Shown here: positions 1 to 8,460 of the stretch, piece after piece
Position numbering within the stretch: the stretch's first letter is position 1
Layout of the letters: every line of letters starts with the position of its first letter
DNA from: Alcanivorax sp.
Lineage (GTDB): Bacteria > Pseudomonadota > Gammaproteobacteria > Pseudomonadales > Alcanivoracaceae
Assembly (NCBI GenBank): GCA_022449455.1
Contig: JAKUPL010000014.1
Location: 1-64,000 of the forward strand
Direction of reading: 5' to 3'
Length of the DNA stretch: 64,000 bases
Translations under genes and position numbers: made by a program
The notes under the pieces: generated by a model
The model's input: only the letters and a program-made list of their open reading frames with translations
What the model was told of the DNA's origin: nothing
Databases searched by the model: none

Positions 1-169
1 CCCGGAAGGCACCCACACAGATCCGCGTCCCGGATAGAAACCCCTCGCATCGATTTCCCGCTAAAGCGCGATGAACCTTTTTTTATCCGCGAACCCGGGG
101 TTGAAGGGCGCCCGTCGTGGACCGATTTCCAGTACAATCGGGTCTCCACGGACCAACACACCGGTGACC

Positions 170-538
170 ATGAAATACCTGCTTGTGCTGGGTGCCCTGA
201 ATGGCGCCCTGGCGGTCACGCTCGGGGCGTTCGGCGCCCACGGGCTGAAAAACCGCGTCGACGCGGCCATGCTCGACGTCTGGAGCACCGCCAGCCAGTA
301 TCATTTCTATCACGCGCTGGCACTGCTGCTGGTGGGCCTGCTGGCGCGCCAGGCCGGCGCCGGCGCGGTGACCGCCGGCTGGATTCTGTTCGCCGGCACC
401 CTGGTGTTCAGCGGCAGCCTTTACGCGCTGGTGCTGAGCGGCCAGAAATGGCTCGGCGCGATCACACCGCTGGGCGGCACCGCCCTGATCGTGGGCTGGC
501 TGTGGCTGGCCTGGTCCCTGTGGCGCGCCCACGGCTGA
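170..538 (+). CDS. DUF423 family small membrane protein
   Basis: A 122-residue, very hydrophobic protein with about four membrane segments. The N-terminal GAFGAHGLK stretch, the YHFYHALALL segment, FSGSLYAL and the ITPLGGTALIVGW C-terminal segment are typical of the DUF423 (YgdD-like) inner-membrane family, whose function is unknown. The open frame extends upstream to 71, but family proteins begin at the ATG at 170 (MKYLLVLG), and the upstream residues have no membrane or family character. It is followed after 44 bases by thiS on the same strand. Family assignment rests on recognised motifs; no function is inferred. Confidence 0.85.
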   Translation: MKYLLVLGALNGALAVTLGAFGAHGLKNRVDAAMLDVWSTASQYHFYHALALLLVGLLARQAGAGAVTAGWILFAGTLVFSGSLYALVLSGQKWLGAITPLGGTALIVGWLWLAWSLWRAHG

Positions 539-582
539 CACGCACCCACGCTGACCTTCACCCACGGATAGCGAGCACGACC

Positions 583-783
583 ATGACTTCCCTGACCGTC
601 AACGGCGACCCCATGACCCTGGAAGGCACCACTGTCGCGGACCTGGTGGCCCAACTGCAGCTGCAGGGCCGCAGGCTGGCGGTGGAGGTGAACCGGGACA
701 TCGTGCCCAAGAGCGAACACGACCAGCACCGCCTCAACGACGGCGACGTGGTGGAAATCGTGCACGCCATCGGGGGTGGGTGA
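583..783 (+). CDS. thiS: Sulfur carrier protein ThiS
   Basis: A 66-residue ubiquitin-fold sulfur carrier for thiazole synthesis in thiamine biosynthesis. It starts MTSLTVNGDP and ends in Gly-Gly-Gly, the flexible C-terminal tail whose last glycine is adenylated and converted to a thiocarboxylate. The motif VEVNRDIVPKSEH is typical. The start at 583 gives the usual family length; the open frame to 448 overlaps the DUF423 gene in another frame and is not supported. It lies upstream of thiG, its direct partner, with an intervening 197 bases. No thiF or thiO is seen here, so adenylation must be encoded elsewhere. Confidence 0.95.
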   Translation: MTSLTVNGDPMTLEGTTVADLVAQLQLQGRRLAVEVNRDIVPKSEHDQHRLNDGDVVEIVHAIGGG

Positions 784-887
784 GCACGACCGAAGCACCG
801 CTTCGCAGCGTGCGAACGACCGGACAGGAAGTCCGGGCCGGGCGCTCGGATTGGCACGGCGCCGCGCCAGGGATGGCGGGCACGGCC

Positions 888-896
888 TGATAGAAT
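888..896 (+). promoter_or_regulatory. Possible extended -10 promoter before thiG
   Basis: The 197-base thiS-thiG interval contains TGATAGAAT, an extended -10 pattern (TGn plus TAGAAT, 5/6 to TATAAT), about 84 bases before the thiG ATG. No good -35 is at the expected spacing. No THI-box riboswitch was recognised. It suggests thiG may have a promoter of its own, but a match this short can occur by chance. Confidence 0.25.
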
Positions 897-980
897 GGAC
901 AACCACAACGCCGGGAACACCGGGCGCGCGCCCGCCACAATGAACACCACCGAATCACCGACCCAACGCTGGAAACCACC

Positions 981-1760
981 ATGTCCGACCCGCTTCACAT
1001 CGCAGGCAAAACCTACCAGTCCCGGCTGCTGATCGGCACCGGCAAATACAAGGACTTCGAGGAAACCCGCCAGGCCGTGGAGGCCAGCGGCGCGGAGATC
1101 GTCACCGTGGCGGTGCGCCGCACCAACCTGGGCCAGGAGCCCGGCGAGCCCAATCTGCTCGACTTCGTCACCCCGGACAAGTACACCATCCTGCCCAATA
1201 CCGCCGGCTGCTTTAACGCCGAGGACGCGGTGCGCACCTGCAAGCTGGCCCGGGAACTGCTGGACGGCCACAAGCTGGTGAAACTGGAGGTGCTGGGCGA
1301 CCAGAAAACCCTGTACCCGAACATCGCCCACACCGTGCGCGCCGCCCAACAGCTGGTGGACGACGGCTTCGACGTGATGGTCTACACCAACGACGACCCG
1401 ATCGTGGCCCGCGAGCTGGAAGACATGGGCTGCGTATCGGTGATGCCGCTGGGCTCGCTGATCGGTTCCGGTCTGGGCGTGCTCAACCCGCACAACATTC
1501 TGCTGATCATGGAAGAGGCCAAGGTGCCGATCATCGTCGACGCTGGCGTGGGCACGCCCAGCGACGCCACCCTGGCCATGGAACTGGGCTGCGACGGCAT
1601 CCTGATGAACTCCGCCATCGCCCATGCCCGCAACCCGGTGCTGATGGCCAGCGCCATGAAAAAAGCCATCGAAGCCGGCCGCGAGGGCCTGCTGGCCGGC
1701 CGCATGCCCAAGCGCGCCTTCGCCAACCCGTCCTCGCCCTCCGAAGGCCTGGTGTCCTGA
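981..1760 (+). CDS. thiG: Thiazole synthase ThiG
   Basis: A 259-residue TIM-barrel enzyme that condenses deoxyxylulose phosphate, dehydroglycine and the ThiS thiocarboxylate into the thiazole moiety of thiamine. Visible signatures are LLIGTGKY near residue 17, [19 protein letters not shown] with the Schiff-base lysine near residue 101, the [12 protein letters not shown] phosphate loop, and [11 protein letters not shown] followed by [12 protein letters not shown]. Length is normal. It follows thiS; together they form the sulfur-transfer step. The next gene, trmB, starts 25 bases later and may be co-transcribed. Confidence 0.97.
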   Translation: MSDPLHIAGKTYQSRLLIGTGKYKDFEETRQAVEASGAEIVTVAVRRTNLGQEPGEPNLLDFVTPDKYTILPNTAGCFNAEDAVRTCKLARELLDGHKLVKLEVLGDQKTLYPNIAHTVRAAQQLVDDGFDVMVYTNDDPIVARELEDMGCVSVMPLGSLIGSGLGVLNPHNILLIMEEAKVPIIVDAGVGTPSDATLAMELGCDGILMNSAIAHARNPVLMASAMKKAIEAGREGLLAGRMPKRAFANPSSPSEGLVS

Positions 1761-1785
1761 GCCTCGAACCAAGGATTCGCCCGAC

Positions 1786-2508
1786 ATGCTCGATTTTCTG
1801 CACCAGGACAAGGACCCGGAAACCGGCAAGGTGATGCGCCGGGTGCGCAGCTTCGTGCTGCGCGAGGGCCGCCTCACCGCCGGCCAGCGCCGTGCCCTGG
1901 ACACCCAGTGGCCGCGTTTCGGTCTGGAACGGGGCCAGGGTGAGCTGGACCCGGTGGCGGTGTTCGGCCGGGACGCCCCCCGGGTGCTGGAGATCGGCTA
2001 CGGCATGGGCGCCTCCCTGGCGGCCATGGCCGAGGCGGAACCGGACAAGGATTTTATCGGCATCGAGGTGCACCGCCCCGGCGTGGGCGCGCTGCTGATC
2101 GAGATCGAGCAGCGCGGGCTGGCCAATGTGCGCAGCTACTGCGACGACGCGGTGGATATTCTCAAGCTGTGCATTCCCGACGACAGCCTGGAGCGGGTGC
2201 AGCTGTACTTCCCCGACCCCTGGCACAAGAAGAAGCACCACAAGCGGCGCATCGTGCAGCCGGACTGGGTGGCGCTGGTGGGCCGCAAGCTGCGCCCCGG
2301 CGGGGTGCTGCACATGGCCACGGATTGGGAAAACTACGCGGAATACATGATGGAAGTGATGGCCGGGGCACCGGGTTTTGAAAACCGCGCCGGGGCTGGG
2401 CGGTTCGCCGAGCGCCCCGAATGGCGCCCGGAAACCAAATTCGAACGCCGTGGCGCCGGTCTGGGCCACGGCGTTTGGGACCTTCTGTTCGAGAAGGCCG
2501 GGATTTAG
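1786..2508 (+). CDS. trmB: tRNA (guanine-N7-)-methyltransferase TrmB
   Basis: A 240-residue SAM-dependent methyltransferase making m7G46 in the tRNA variable loop. The N-terminal region carries [14 protein letters not shown], typical of TrmB. The SAM-binding motif [11 protein letters not shown] is near residue 67, and the family signature [16 protein letters not shown] is near residue 140, followed by [20 protein letters not shown]. Length matches the family. The ATG at 1786 is 25 bases after thiG. Its stop overlaps by 4 bases the end of the convergent outer-membrane gene. Confidence 0.97.
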   Translation: MLDFLHQDKDPETGKVMRRVRSFVLREGRLTAGQRRALDTQWPRFGLERGQGELDPVAVFGRDAPRVLEIGYGMGASLAAMAEAEPDKDFIGIEVHRPGVGALLIEIEQRGLANVRSYCDDAVDILKLCIPDDSLERVQLYFPDPWHKKKHHKRRIVQPDWVALVGRKLRPGGVLHMATDWENYAEYMMEVMAGAPGFENRAGAGRFAERPEWRPETKFERRGAGLGHGVWDLLFEKAGI

Positions 2509-3101
2509 AAACGGTATTCCAGGCCCACGGCCAGGCTGTCGTATTCCAGGTCCTCGCTGACGTCGTCCGCCTCGAAGGCATAGCGGCTGTAGGACGCGGT
2601 CACGCCGGCCTGTTCGCTCAGCAACCAGGCCGCCCGCAGACCGTAGAAGAAGTCCCGGGCATCGTCGTCCATGCTGTCGGAGCCGCCAGGCCCGCGCACC
2701 CGGAAGGTGATGTCCGCGTTCTGGATACCCAGGGTACCGCCCAGGTAGAACGACGGGGTCAGCGGGAACATGGCGTCGGCGGCCACGTAGAAGCCGTCGG
2801 CCTCCACCTCGAATTCACCGATACCGCCCAGAACATCGGCTTCCGCATCGCCGAATTTCCGGTAACCAAACCGGAACGTGAAGATCTCGCTGGCCGCCAG
2901 GCCCACGTAAACATCCCCGCCCATTTCCGCATCCGGCGAGTCGGCGTCGACCACGCCGCTCACCGCGTCCTCGAAAAAGTCATCCGCATTGCTTTGATCG
3001 CGGGCAATGGCGCCCCCTACCAGAAAGCTTGATTCGGCCTGTGCCGCCAGCGGCGAGAAGGCCAGGGCGGCGGTGGTGGCAAGCAACAGTGATTTTTTCA
3101 T
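2505..3101 (-). CDS. Outer-membrane beta-barrel protein
   Basis: A 198-residue secreted protein. A Sec signal peptide ([22 protein letters not shown], cleavage after AQA) is followed by alternating short beta-strands with many Gly, Tyr and Phe, and the chain ends in Glu-Tyr-Arg-Phe, the terminal aromatic signal for outer-membrane assembly. This resembles small OmpW/OmpA-like porin families ('outer membrane beta-barrel protein'). An acidic stretch ([23 protein letters not shown]) just after the signal could bind cations. A purine-rich ribosome site (GGAGGG on the minus strand) sits 7-8 bases before the ATG. The specific function is not recognised. Confidence 0.8.
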   Translation of the reverse strand: MKKSLLLATTAALAFSPLAAQAESSFLVGGAIARDQSNADDFFEDAVSGVVDADSPDAEMGGDVYVGLAASEIFTFRFGYRKFGDAEADVLGGIGEFEVEADGFYVAADAMFPLTPSFYLGGTLGIQNADITFRVRGPGGSDSMDDDARDFFYGLRAAWLLSEQAGVTASYSRYAFEADDVSEDLEYDSLAVGLEYRF

Positions 3102-3196
3102 TGGGATCCCTCCAATATGGCTTTTTATTAATAGAGGGATGGAATCTACACAAAAACGTTATAAAAGGTAAATCCGATTTTCCGGATGCGCCGGTG

Positions 3197-3223
3197 CGCG
3201 GGCCAATTGACAATTGGCCCGCG
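3197..3223. repeat. Perfect 13-bp inverted repeat, 1-nt spacer
   Basis: CGCGGGCCAATTG, one base, then its exact reverse complement. It lies between the stop of the MFS gene (3254) and the start of the outer-membrane protein gene (3101), both on the minus strand. There is no U-tract on either side, so it is not a textbook terminator. It could be a factor-stabilised terminator/processing hairpin for the MFS transcript or a dimeric operator for the downstream gene. Confidence 0.7.
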
Positions 3224-3253
3224 GTTAAAACCTCGCCTATTGGCAAAGAGCGT

Positions 3254-4585
3254 TCAAACCTCTTTCAGCCGCCAGGACCAGAAGGTACCGAGGGCGCCCA
3301 TGACGCCCAGGAATCCCAGCGCCCATTGGGCGCCGACCACCGATACGCCGGTGCTGATGCCGCCCACCACCAGCAGCAGCACGCCGATCACCGTGTTGCT
3401 GACCGCCGTGTAGTCGGTGCGCTTGGTGCCGCCGGCCATGTCCACCAGATAGGTCTTGCGGCCGATGCGCACCCCGGAGTGGGCCACCGACAGCACGAAG
3501 AACGCCACCGGATAAAACCCCGCCAGCCATCCGGCTTGCGGCGCCAACAGCGCCACCGCCGCCACCCCCAGACAGACCAGCGCCGCCAGGCCGCCGCCGC
3601 GCATCATCACCTGACGGCTGGAGGCGTCGGCCATGTAGCCCCAGACACTGGCGCTGAGGGTACTGGCCAGGCTGGAAGCCACCAGGAACCCGCCCAGCAG
3701 CGCCGCGCCCTGACCCTGCTTCTGGGCCAGCACCACCAGAAACGGCGAGCCCAGGGCGGAGGCCATCAGCAGAGCCCGGGCGATCACGAAATCGCGGAAA
3801 GGCCGATCGGAAACCAGCAGATTGAGGCTGGCCAGCGCCTCCCGCAGGGCGTGTCCTCCACCGGCGGTTTCACCCTTGAATTCATCGACGCTGGCGAACA
3901 CCGCCGCCGCCAGCCACCAGGCCAGCCCCGCCGACGCCAGCAGCACGGTATAGAACAGCAGGCCCGGCTCCTGGTCCCGCCCGAACAGCAGCACGCCCAC
4001 CAACAGGGTAGCCAGCCCGGACAGGGTGGAGGCCAGGCCGGTCAGGCGGCCACGGCGGGACTTGGGAATACACTTGCCCTGCACATCCTTCATGGCCACC
4101 GAGCAGAAGCCCCGCCCCAAGCTGAAGATCACCAGCAGGCCGACGATGGCCAACCCGGCGGCCAACCCCTGCCAGTGCCAGACCGCCAGCGCCATGCCCA
4201 GCACGCACAGCCCCTGCAGCACCGCCCCCAGGGCCCAGAACCCCTTGCGCACCGGGTGGCGGCGTACCCAGGCGCCGATCAGCAGCTGCGGAATCAGCGA
4301 GCCGGATTCGCGGATCGGCACCAGGGCGCCGGCCAGGGCGGCGGGCGCGCCCACCGCGCCGATCAGCCAGGCCAGTACCGTTTTCGGGTTGATCAGCAGG
4401 TCGCCGATTTTGGAAAGCAGGTTGGCCAGAATAATTTTGAAGAAGTTGCCGGGCACTTCCCGGCAGGCCTCCTCGCTGATGTCGGTACAGGTGCGCGCGT
4501 CCTCGTCGTTGGCCACCAGGGCATACAGCCGGGACAGCGTGGCCCGGTCCTCGCCGGCCCGCACCCGGGTCGTCGGGTTGCTCAT
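3254..4585 (-). CDS. MFS-type transporter
   Basis: A 443-residue polytopic protein with about 12 hydrophobic segments, no cleavable signal and basic cytoplasmic loops such as KSRRGRLTGLAS (loop 4-5) and the RRHPVRKG loop, which resembles the loop 2-3 region of major facilitator carriers. A charged, non-membrane N-terminal leader of about 45 residues precedes the first helix. The best match by pattern is a poorly characterised MFS family; no substrate can be inferred. A purine-rich stretch (AAGGGGAAACG) precedes the ATG at 4585. It is transcribed away from the 4700 gene and toward the outer-membrane protein gene. Confidence 0.75.
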   Translation of the reverse strand: MSNPTTRVRAGEDRATLSRLYALVANDEDARTCTDISEEACREVPGNFFKIILANLLSKIGDLLINPKTVLAWLIGAVGAPAALAGALVPIRESGSLIPQLLIGAWVRRHPVRKGFWALGAVLQGLCVLGMALAVWHWQGLAAGLAIVGLLVIFSLGRGFCSVAMKDVQGKCIPKSRRGRLTGLASTLSGLATLLVGVLLFGRDQEPGLLFYTVLLASAGLAWWLAAAVFASVDEFKGETAGGGHALREALASLNLLVSDRPFRDFVIARALLMASALGSPFLVVLAQKQGQGAALLGGFLVASSLASTLSASVWGYMADASSRQVMMRGGGLAALVCLGVAAVALLAPQAGWLAGFYPVAFFVLSVAHSGVRIGRKTYLVDMAGGTKRTDYTAVSNTVIGVLLLVVGGISTGVSVVGAQWALGFLGVMGALGTFWSWRLKEV

Positions 4586-4699
4586 CGTTTCCCCTTGAAT
4601 CCTTCCCTCTTAAAACCTTGAAAAATCCCCTTGTTCCCCTCCACTCCGAAGACCATCGTGGTAGGCAGGAGGTCAGAGGCCCTCAAGGAGGATATCACC

Positions 4700-5215
4700 A
4701 TGTACAGAGTGTATTACCTCGTGCGCAGCCTGGATCAGGTGAAGGTTGCTCTGAATGGTCTCAAACGCGCCGACATCGGCGACAACCGCACCCATGTGAT
4801 CGCCCGCGACAACGGCCAGCTACGGGCCGAGGGCATCCACGCCACCACGCCCTGGGAAGACACCAATCTGATGACCAACGGCTTCTACGGCGCGCTGATC
4901 GGCGGCGGTCTGGGGCTGCTGGTGGGTTGGGCGCTCAGTGGCATCGATCCGTGGGGCGTGCAGATCGGCTTCCTCGGCGTGGTGCTGTGCGTGCTGTTCT
5001 TCGGCGCCCACGGCGCCTGGACCGGCGGCATGTGGGGCATTTCCCAGAACAACCGGCACCTCAAACCCTACATGAAGGACATTCGCCGCGGCTTCTATCT
5101 GCTGATGGTGGACGTGGACTCGGAACCTGATCGTGAGCGCGTTCACCGGGTACTGGATGCCAGCGTGCGGGCCGAGCGGCGGGACGACGAGCGTTCCTTC
5201 AGTCCTTTTTTCTGA
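4700..5215 (+). CDS. Small membrane protein, function unknown
   Basis: 171 residues. A soluble N-terminal part (MYRVYYLVRSLDQVKVALNGLK..) looks like a ferredoxin-like fold region, then two glycine-rich membrane segments follow near residues 62-110, and a charged C-terminal region ends in ERSFSPFF. The layout recalls DUF1269/general-stress membrane proteins, but I cannot assign a family firmly. The start at 4700 is chosen because AAGGAGGAT lies 7-8 bases upstream, an almost perfect Shine-Dalgarno, whereas the in-frame upstream start at 4631 has none. Confidence 0.7.
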   Translation: MYRVYYLVRSLDQVKVALNGLKRADIGDNRTHVIARDNGQLRAEGIHATTPWEDTNLMTNGFYGALIGGGLGLLVGWALSGIDPWGVQIGFLGVVLCVLFFGAHGAWTGGMWGISQNNRHLKPYMKDIRRGFYLLMVDVDSEPDRERVHRVLDASVRAERRDDERSFSPFF

Positions 5216-5245
5216 GCGGCCGGGCGCGCGGGCCGGGGCGGGGCC

Positions 5246-5262
5246 CCGGTCCGGCGGACCGG
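5246..5262. repeat. GC-only hairpin between convergent genes
   Basis: CCGGTCCG, one base, CGGACCGG: an 8-bp perfect stem between the end of the 4700-5215 gene and the end of the minus-strand PfpI gene at 5264. It sits where both genes need termination, but there is no T-tract, so it is at best a weak or factor-dependent terminator. Confidence 0.4.
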
Positions 5263-5263
5263 T

Positions 5264-5836
5264 TCAGCCGTGCTGACCGGAGTGGCGGCCTTCCGCCAGT
5301 TCTTCTTCCAGACGCTTGCAAAAGGCGTCCAGATCCTTGGGTGTACGGCTGGTGACCAAGCCGTTGTCCACCACCACTTCACTGTCTTCCCAGTGGGCAC
5401 CGGCGTTCTTCAGGTCCTGGGACACGGACGGCACCGAGGTCATCTTGCGACCTTCCACCACGCCGGCGTTGATCAGTATCCAGGGCGCGTGACAGATGGC
5501 CGCCACCGGCTTGCCGCTTTCGAAGAAGGCGCGCACGAACTTGAGCGCGTCCTCGTCGAGCCGCAGGGCGTCCGGATTGAACAGGCCTCCGGGCAGCACC
5601 AGGGCGTGGTAATCGGCGGCCTTGGCCTGATCCAGGGTGCGCGACACCTCGTAGGTGTCGCCCCAGTCGGTTTCCGCCCAGGCGCGGATGCCGTCGGCCT
5701 TCCCTTCCGGCGCCACCACGTCCACATCGACACCGTGACCGGCCAGGGAGGCCTTGGGCACGGACAATTCGGATTCCTCGAAACCGTCGGTGGCGAGAAT
5801 CGCCACCCGCTTACCGTTCAAGGCTTGGGTGTTCAT
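5264..5836 (-). CDS. DJ-1/PfpI family protein (YhbO/PfpI-type)
   Basis: 190 residues with the class I glutamine-amidotransferase-like fold of PfpI/YhbO. Key residues: the Glu in DGFEESEL near residue 20, and the nucleophile elbow AICHAPW with Cys near residue 115 followed by His. ALVLPGGLFNPDALR is the typical PfpI stretch. Family members act as stress-induced deglycases or chaperones in the cytoplasm; the exact activity is debated. A purine-rich site (CAGGAGTACGTC) precedes the ATG. It is divergent from metX, with the 170-base gap holding the metX promoter candidate. Confidence 0.9.
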   Translation of the reverse strand: MNTQALNGKRVAILATDGFEESELSVPKASLAGHGVDVDVVAPEGKADGIRAWAETDWGDTYEVSRTLDQAKAADYHALVLPGGLFNPDALRLDEDALKFVRAFFESGKPVAAICHAPWILINAGVVEGRKMTSVPSVSQDLKNAGAHWEDSEVVVDNGLVTSRTPKDLDAFCKRLEEELAEGRHSGQHG

Positions 5837-5950
5837 GACGTACTCCTGTTGCGTGCATGAGGCCCCATGCTAGACCTTTCCGGGGCGCCGGCACGGCAAC
5901 GACGCCTAAAAAACTGCAAAAGACGCACCACGCCGAACAGGTCGTCCGCG

Positions 5951-5979
5951 TTGCACGGTCGGGGGGCGGCCGATAGACT
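5951..5979 (+). promoter_or_regulatory. Candidate sigma-70 promoter of metX
   Basis: TTGCAC (5951-5956), 17-base spacer, TAGACT (5974-5979). Transcription would begin near 5986, leaving a leader of about 20 bases before the metX ATG at 6007. No SAM-sensing riboswitch was recognised in this short interval. The -35/-10 matches are 4/6 each with ideal spacing. Confidence 0.45.
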
Positions 5980-6006
5980 TTGCCCACCTTTGGATGGTTA
6001 GCCGAA

Positions 6007-7161
6007 ATGCCCGAATCGATTCCCCCGGACTCCGTGGGCCTGGTCGAACCCCAGACCCTGCATGTGGACCAGCCGCTGGAGCTGGAATGCGGGCGCGTGC
6101 TGCCCGCCTATGACCTGGTGTACGAAACCTACGGCACCCTCAACGCGGAGGCGTCCAACGCCATCCTGATCTGCCACGCCCTGTCCGGCCATCACCACGC
6201 CGCCGGCTATCACGGCGCCGACGACAAGCGGCCCGGCTGGTGGGACAGCTGCATCGGCCCGGGCAAGCCCATCGACACCGATCGCTTCTTCGTGGTGTGC
6301 CCGAACAATCTGGGCGGCTGCCACGGCTCCAGCGGCCCGCTGTCCCGCAATCCGGAGACCGGCGAGCTGTGGGGCCCGGATTTCCCGATGATGACGGTGA
6401 AGGACTGGGTAAAAAGCCAGACCCGCCTGGCGGACGCCCTGCGCATCCGGCAGTGGGCGGCGGTGGTGGGCGGCAGCCTGGGCGGCATGCAGGCGATGCA
6501 GTGGGCCATCGACTTTCCGGATCGCCTGCGCCATTCCGTGGTGATCGCCGGCGCGCCCAAGCTGTCGGCGCAGAACATCGCCTTCAACGAGGTGGCGCGG
6601 CAGTCGATCCTCACCGACCCGAACTTCCACGGCGGGCGCTACTATCTGCACGACACCTACCCCCGCCAGGGGCTGATCCTGGCGCGCATGGTCGGCCACA
6701 TCACCTATCTCAGCGACGACGCCATGCGCATGAAGTTCGGGCGGGATCTGCGCTCCGGGCGTTTTCATTTCGGCTTCGACGTGGAGTTCCAGGTGGAGTC
6801 CTATCTGCGCCATCAGGGCGAGACCTTTTCGCGCAACTTCGACGCCAACACCTATCTGCTGATGACCAAGGCCCTGGATTACTTCGACCCGGCCCGGGAT
6901 TACGAACACTCCCTGGAAAAGGCCATGGAGCGGACCCGCTGCAAGTTCCTGGTGATGTCGTTCAACTCCGACTGGCGTTTCGCCCCTGAGCGCAGCCGCG
7001 AGATCGTCAACGCCCTGGTGCAGGCCGGCCGCGACGTGAGCTACGCGGAGATCGACACGCCCAAGGGCCACGACGCCTTCCTGCTGCCGATTCCGGAATA
7101 CACCAAGCTGTTCGGCGCCTATCTGGGCCGGGTGGCGGACGAGGTGAGCGCCCATGCCTGA
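6007..7161 (+). CDS. metX: Homoserine O-acyltransferase (succinyltransferase type)
   Basis: A 384-residue alpha/beta hydrolase of the MetX family, first committed step of methionine synthesis. Visible: [13 protein letters not shown] oxyanion region, the [12 protein letters not shown] motif, nucleophile elbow [12 protein letters not shown] (Ser), Asp in SFNSDWRF and His in PKGHDAF completing the triad. Pseudomonad-type MetX paired with MetW usually uses succinyl-CoA despite MetX homology; that is family knowledge, not visible here. The start at 6007 (MPESIPPDS) matches relatives; the 5980 start lies on the promoter-proximal leader. It overlaps metW by 8 bases. Confidence 0.95.
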   Translation: MPESIPPDSVGLVEPQTLHVDQPLELECGRVLPAYDLVYETYGTLNAEASNAILICHALSGHHHAAGYHGADDKRPGWWDSCIGPGKPIDTDRFFVVCPNNLGGCHGSSGPLSRNPETGELWGPDFPMMTVKDWVKSQTRLADALRIRQWAAVVGGSLGGMQAMQWAIDFPDRLRHSVVIAGAPKLSAQNIAFNEVARQSILTDPNFHGGRYYLHDTYPRQGLILARMVGHITYLSDDAMRMKFGRDLRSGRFHFGFDVEFQVESYLRHQGETFSRNFDANTYLLMTKALDYFDPARDYEHSLEKAMERTRCKFLVMSFNSDWRFAPERSREIVNALVQAGRDVSYAEIDTPKGHDAFLLPIPEYTKLFGAYLGRVADEVSAHA

Positions 7162-7789
7162 AGCCCTGCTTGATGCCAATGCCCGTGGCGCGGCGGCCCG
7201 CCGGGACGACCTGCGCCTGATCAGCGACTGGATTCCACGCGGCGCCACGGTGCTAGACCTGGGCTGCGGGGACGGCTCCCTGCTGGCCTCCCTGCGCCAG
7301 GAGCGCGACGTCAACGGCTATGGCCTGGAGATCGACCAGGACAACATCGCCGCTTGCTTCGAAAAAGGCGTCAACGTGATCGAGCAGGATCTGGACAAGG
7401 GCCTGGGCAACTTCCAGAGCGAGCGCTTCGACTATGTGATCATGACCCAGGCCCTGCAGGCGGTGCTGCGCCCGGACGCGATTCTCGACGAAATGCTGCG
7501 CGTCGGCCGCGAGGCGATCATCACCTTCCCCAATTTCGGCCATTGGCGGGTACGCGCCTATCTGGGCTTCAAGGGCCGCATGCCGGTGTCCTCGGCGCTG
7601 CCCTACGAATGGTACGACACCCCCAACATTCACCTGTGCACGGTGAAGGATTTCCAGGTGCATTGTCAGCGCAACGATATTCGTATCATCGAGCGCACCG
7701 TGGTCAACCGGCACCACCGCAGCGGCGCGCTGACCCGGGCCTGGCCCAATCTGTTCGGCGAGATCGCCGTGTACCGTGTCACCCGCTGA
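7154..7789 (+). CDS. metW: Methionine biosynthesis protein MetW
   Basis: A 211-residue class I methyltransferase-fold protein. It carries [12 protein letters not shown] (SAM motif I, near residue 36), [10 protein letters not shown] and [12 protein letters not shown], followed by the MetW signature [37 protein letters not shown]. MetW is required together with MetX for homoserine acylation in pseudomonad-type bacteria. The start overlaps the metX end by 8 bases, indicating translational coupling. Confidence 0.95.
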   Translation: MPEALLDANARGAAARRDDLRLISDWIPRGATVLDLGCGDGSLLASLRQERDVNGYGLEIDQDNIAACFEKGVNVIEQDLDKGLGNFQSERFDYVIMTQALQAVLRPDAILDEMLRVGREAIITFPNFGHWRVRAYLGFKGRMPVSSALPYEWYDTPNIHLCTVKDFQVHCQRNDIRIIERTVVNRHHRSGALTRAWPNLFGEIAVYRVTR

Positions 7790-7805
7790 TCGCGGAGAGA
7801 GCATC

Positions 7806-8411
7806 ATGGCTACCCTGGTACTGGCTTCCGGTAACCGCAAGAAACTCGAAGAGATGCGCGCCCTGCTCGCGCCGCTGGACCATGAAATCGTGCCGCAGAG
7901 CGATTTCGACGTGCCCGAGGCCGAGGAAACCGGCCTCACCTTCGTGGAGAACGCCATCCTCAAGGCGCGCAACGCCGCCCGCGTCACCGGCCTGCCGGCC
8001 ATCGCCGACGACTCCGGCCTGGAAGTGGACGCCCTCAACGGCGCCCCGGGCATTTATTCCGCCCGCTTCTCCGGCGCCGACGCCAGCGACGCCAAGAACA
8101 ACGCCCTGCTGGTGGAGATGCTGGGCGACCTGCCACAGGCGCCACGCACCGCCCGCTACCAGGCGGTGCTGGTGCTGATGCGGCACGCCGAGGACCCCAC
8201 GCCGCTGATCTGCCAGGGCAGCTGGGACGGCGAGATCGTCCTGGAGCCCCGCGGCGAACACGGCTTCGGCTACGATCCGTACTTTCTGCTGCCCGACCTG
8301 GGCAAGACCGCCGCCGAGCTGGACCCGGCGGAGAAAAACCGCGTCAGCCATCGTGGCCGGGCCATGGCGGAACTGATTGCCCGCCTGAACGCTTTTCTAC
8401 CGACCCCGTAG
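7806..8411 (+). CDS. rdgB: dITP/XTP pyrophosphatase (RdgB/HAM1)
   Basis: A 201-residue house-cleaning nucleotidase that hydrolyses dITP, ITP and XTP to monophosphates, keeping deaminated purines out of DNA. Signatures: [14 protein letters not shown] at the N-terminus, [40 protein letters not shown] and the C-terminal GFGYDPYF and SHRGRAM. The start at 7806 gives the normal length and has the purine-rich CGGAGAGAGC 5-16 bases upstream. It follows metW by 16 bases, probably in the same transcript. Confidence 0.96.
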   Translation: MATLVLASGNRKKLEEMRALLAPLDHEIVPQSDFDVPEAEETGLTFVENAILKARNAARVTGLPAIADDSGLEVDALNGAPGIYSARFSGADASDAKNNALLVEMLGDLPQAPRTARYQAVLVLMRHAEDPTPLICQGSWDGEIVLEPRGEHGFGYDPYFLLPDLGKTAAELDPAEKNRVSHRGRAMAELIARLNAFLPTP

Positions 8412-8436
8412 GAGCGGTCGTTCGACCGGCGCCGAC
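8408..8436. repeat. REP-like palindromic element
   Basis: Just after the rdgB stop the sequence begins GTAGGAGCGG, the conserved head of the REP elements common in pseudomonads and xanthomonads, and folds as CGGTCG-TT-CGACCG (8415-8428). It probably also stabilises or ends the metX-metW-rdgB transcript. A second REP-like sequence is at 29382-29409. Confidence 0.5.
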
Positions 8437-8460
8437 CACCGCACGTAACCCGGAAACACC

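Noticed and set aside
3029-4621. A 530-codon plus-strand frame opposite the outer-membrane and MFS genes
   Set aside because: Product is a Gln/His/Gly-rich shadow; the minus-strand products have a signal peptide and clear membrane helices.
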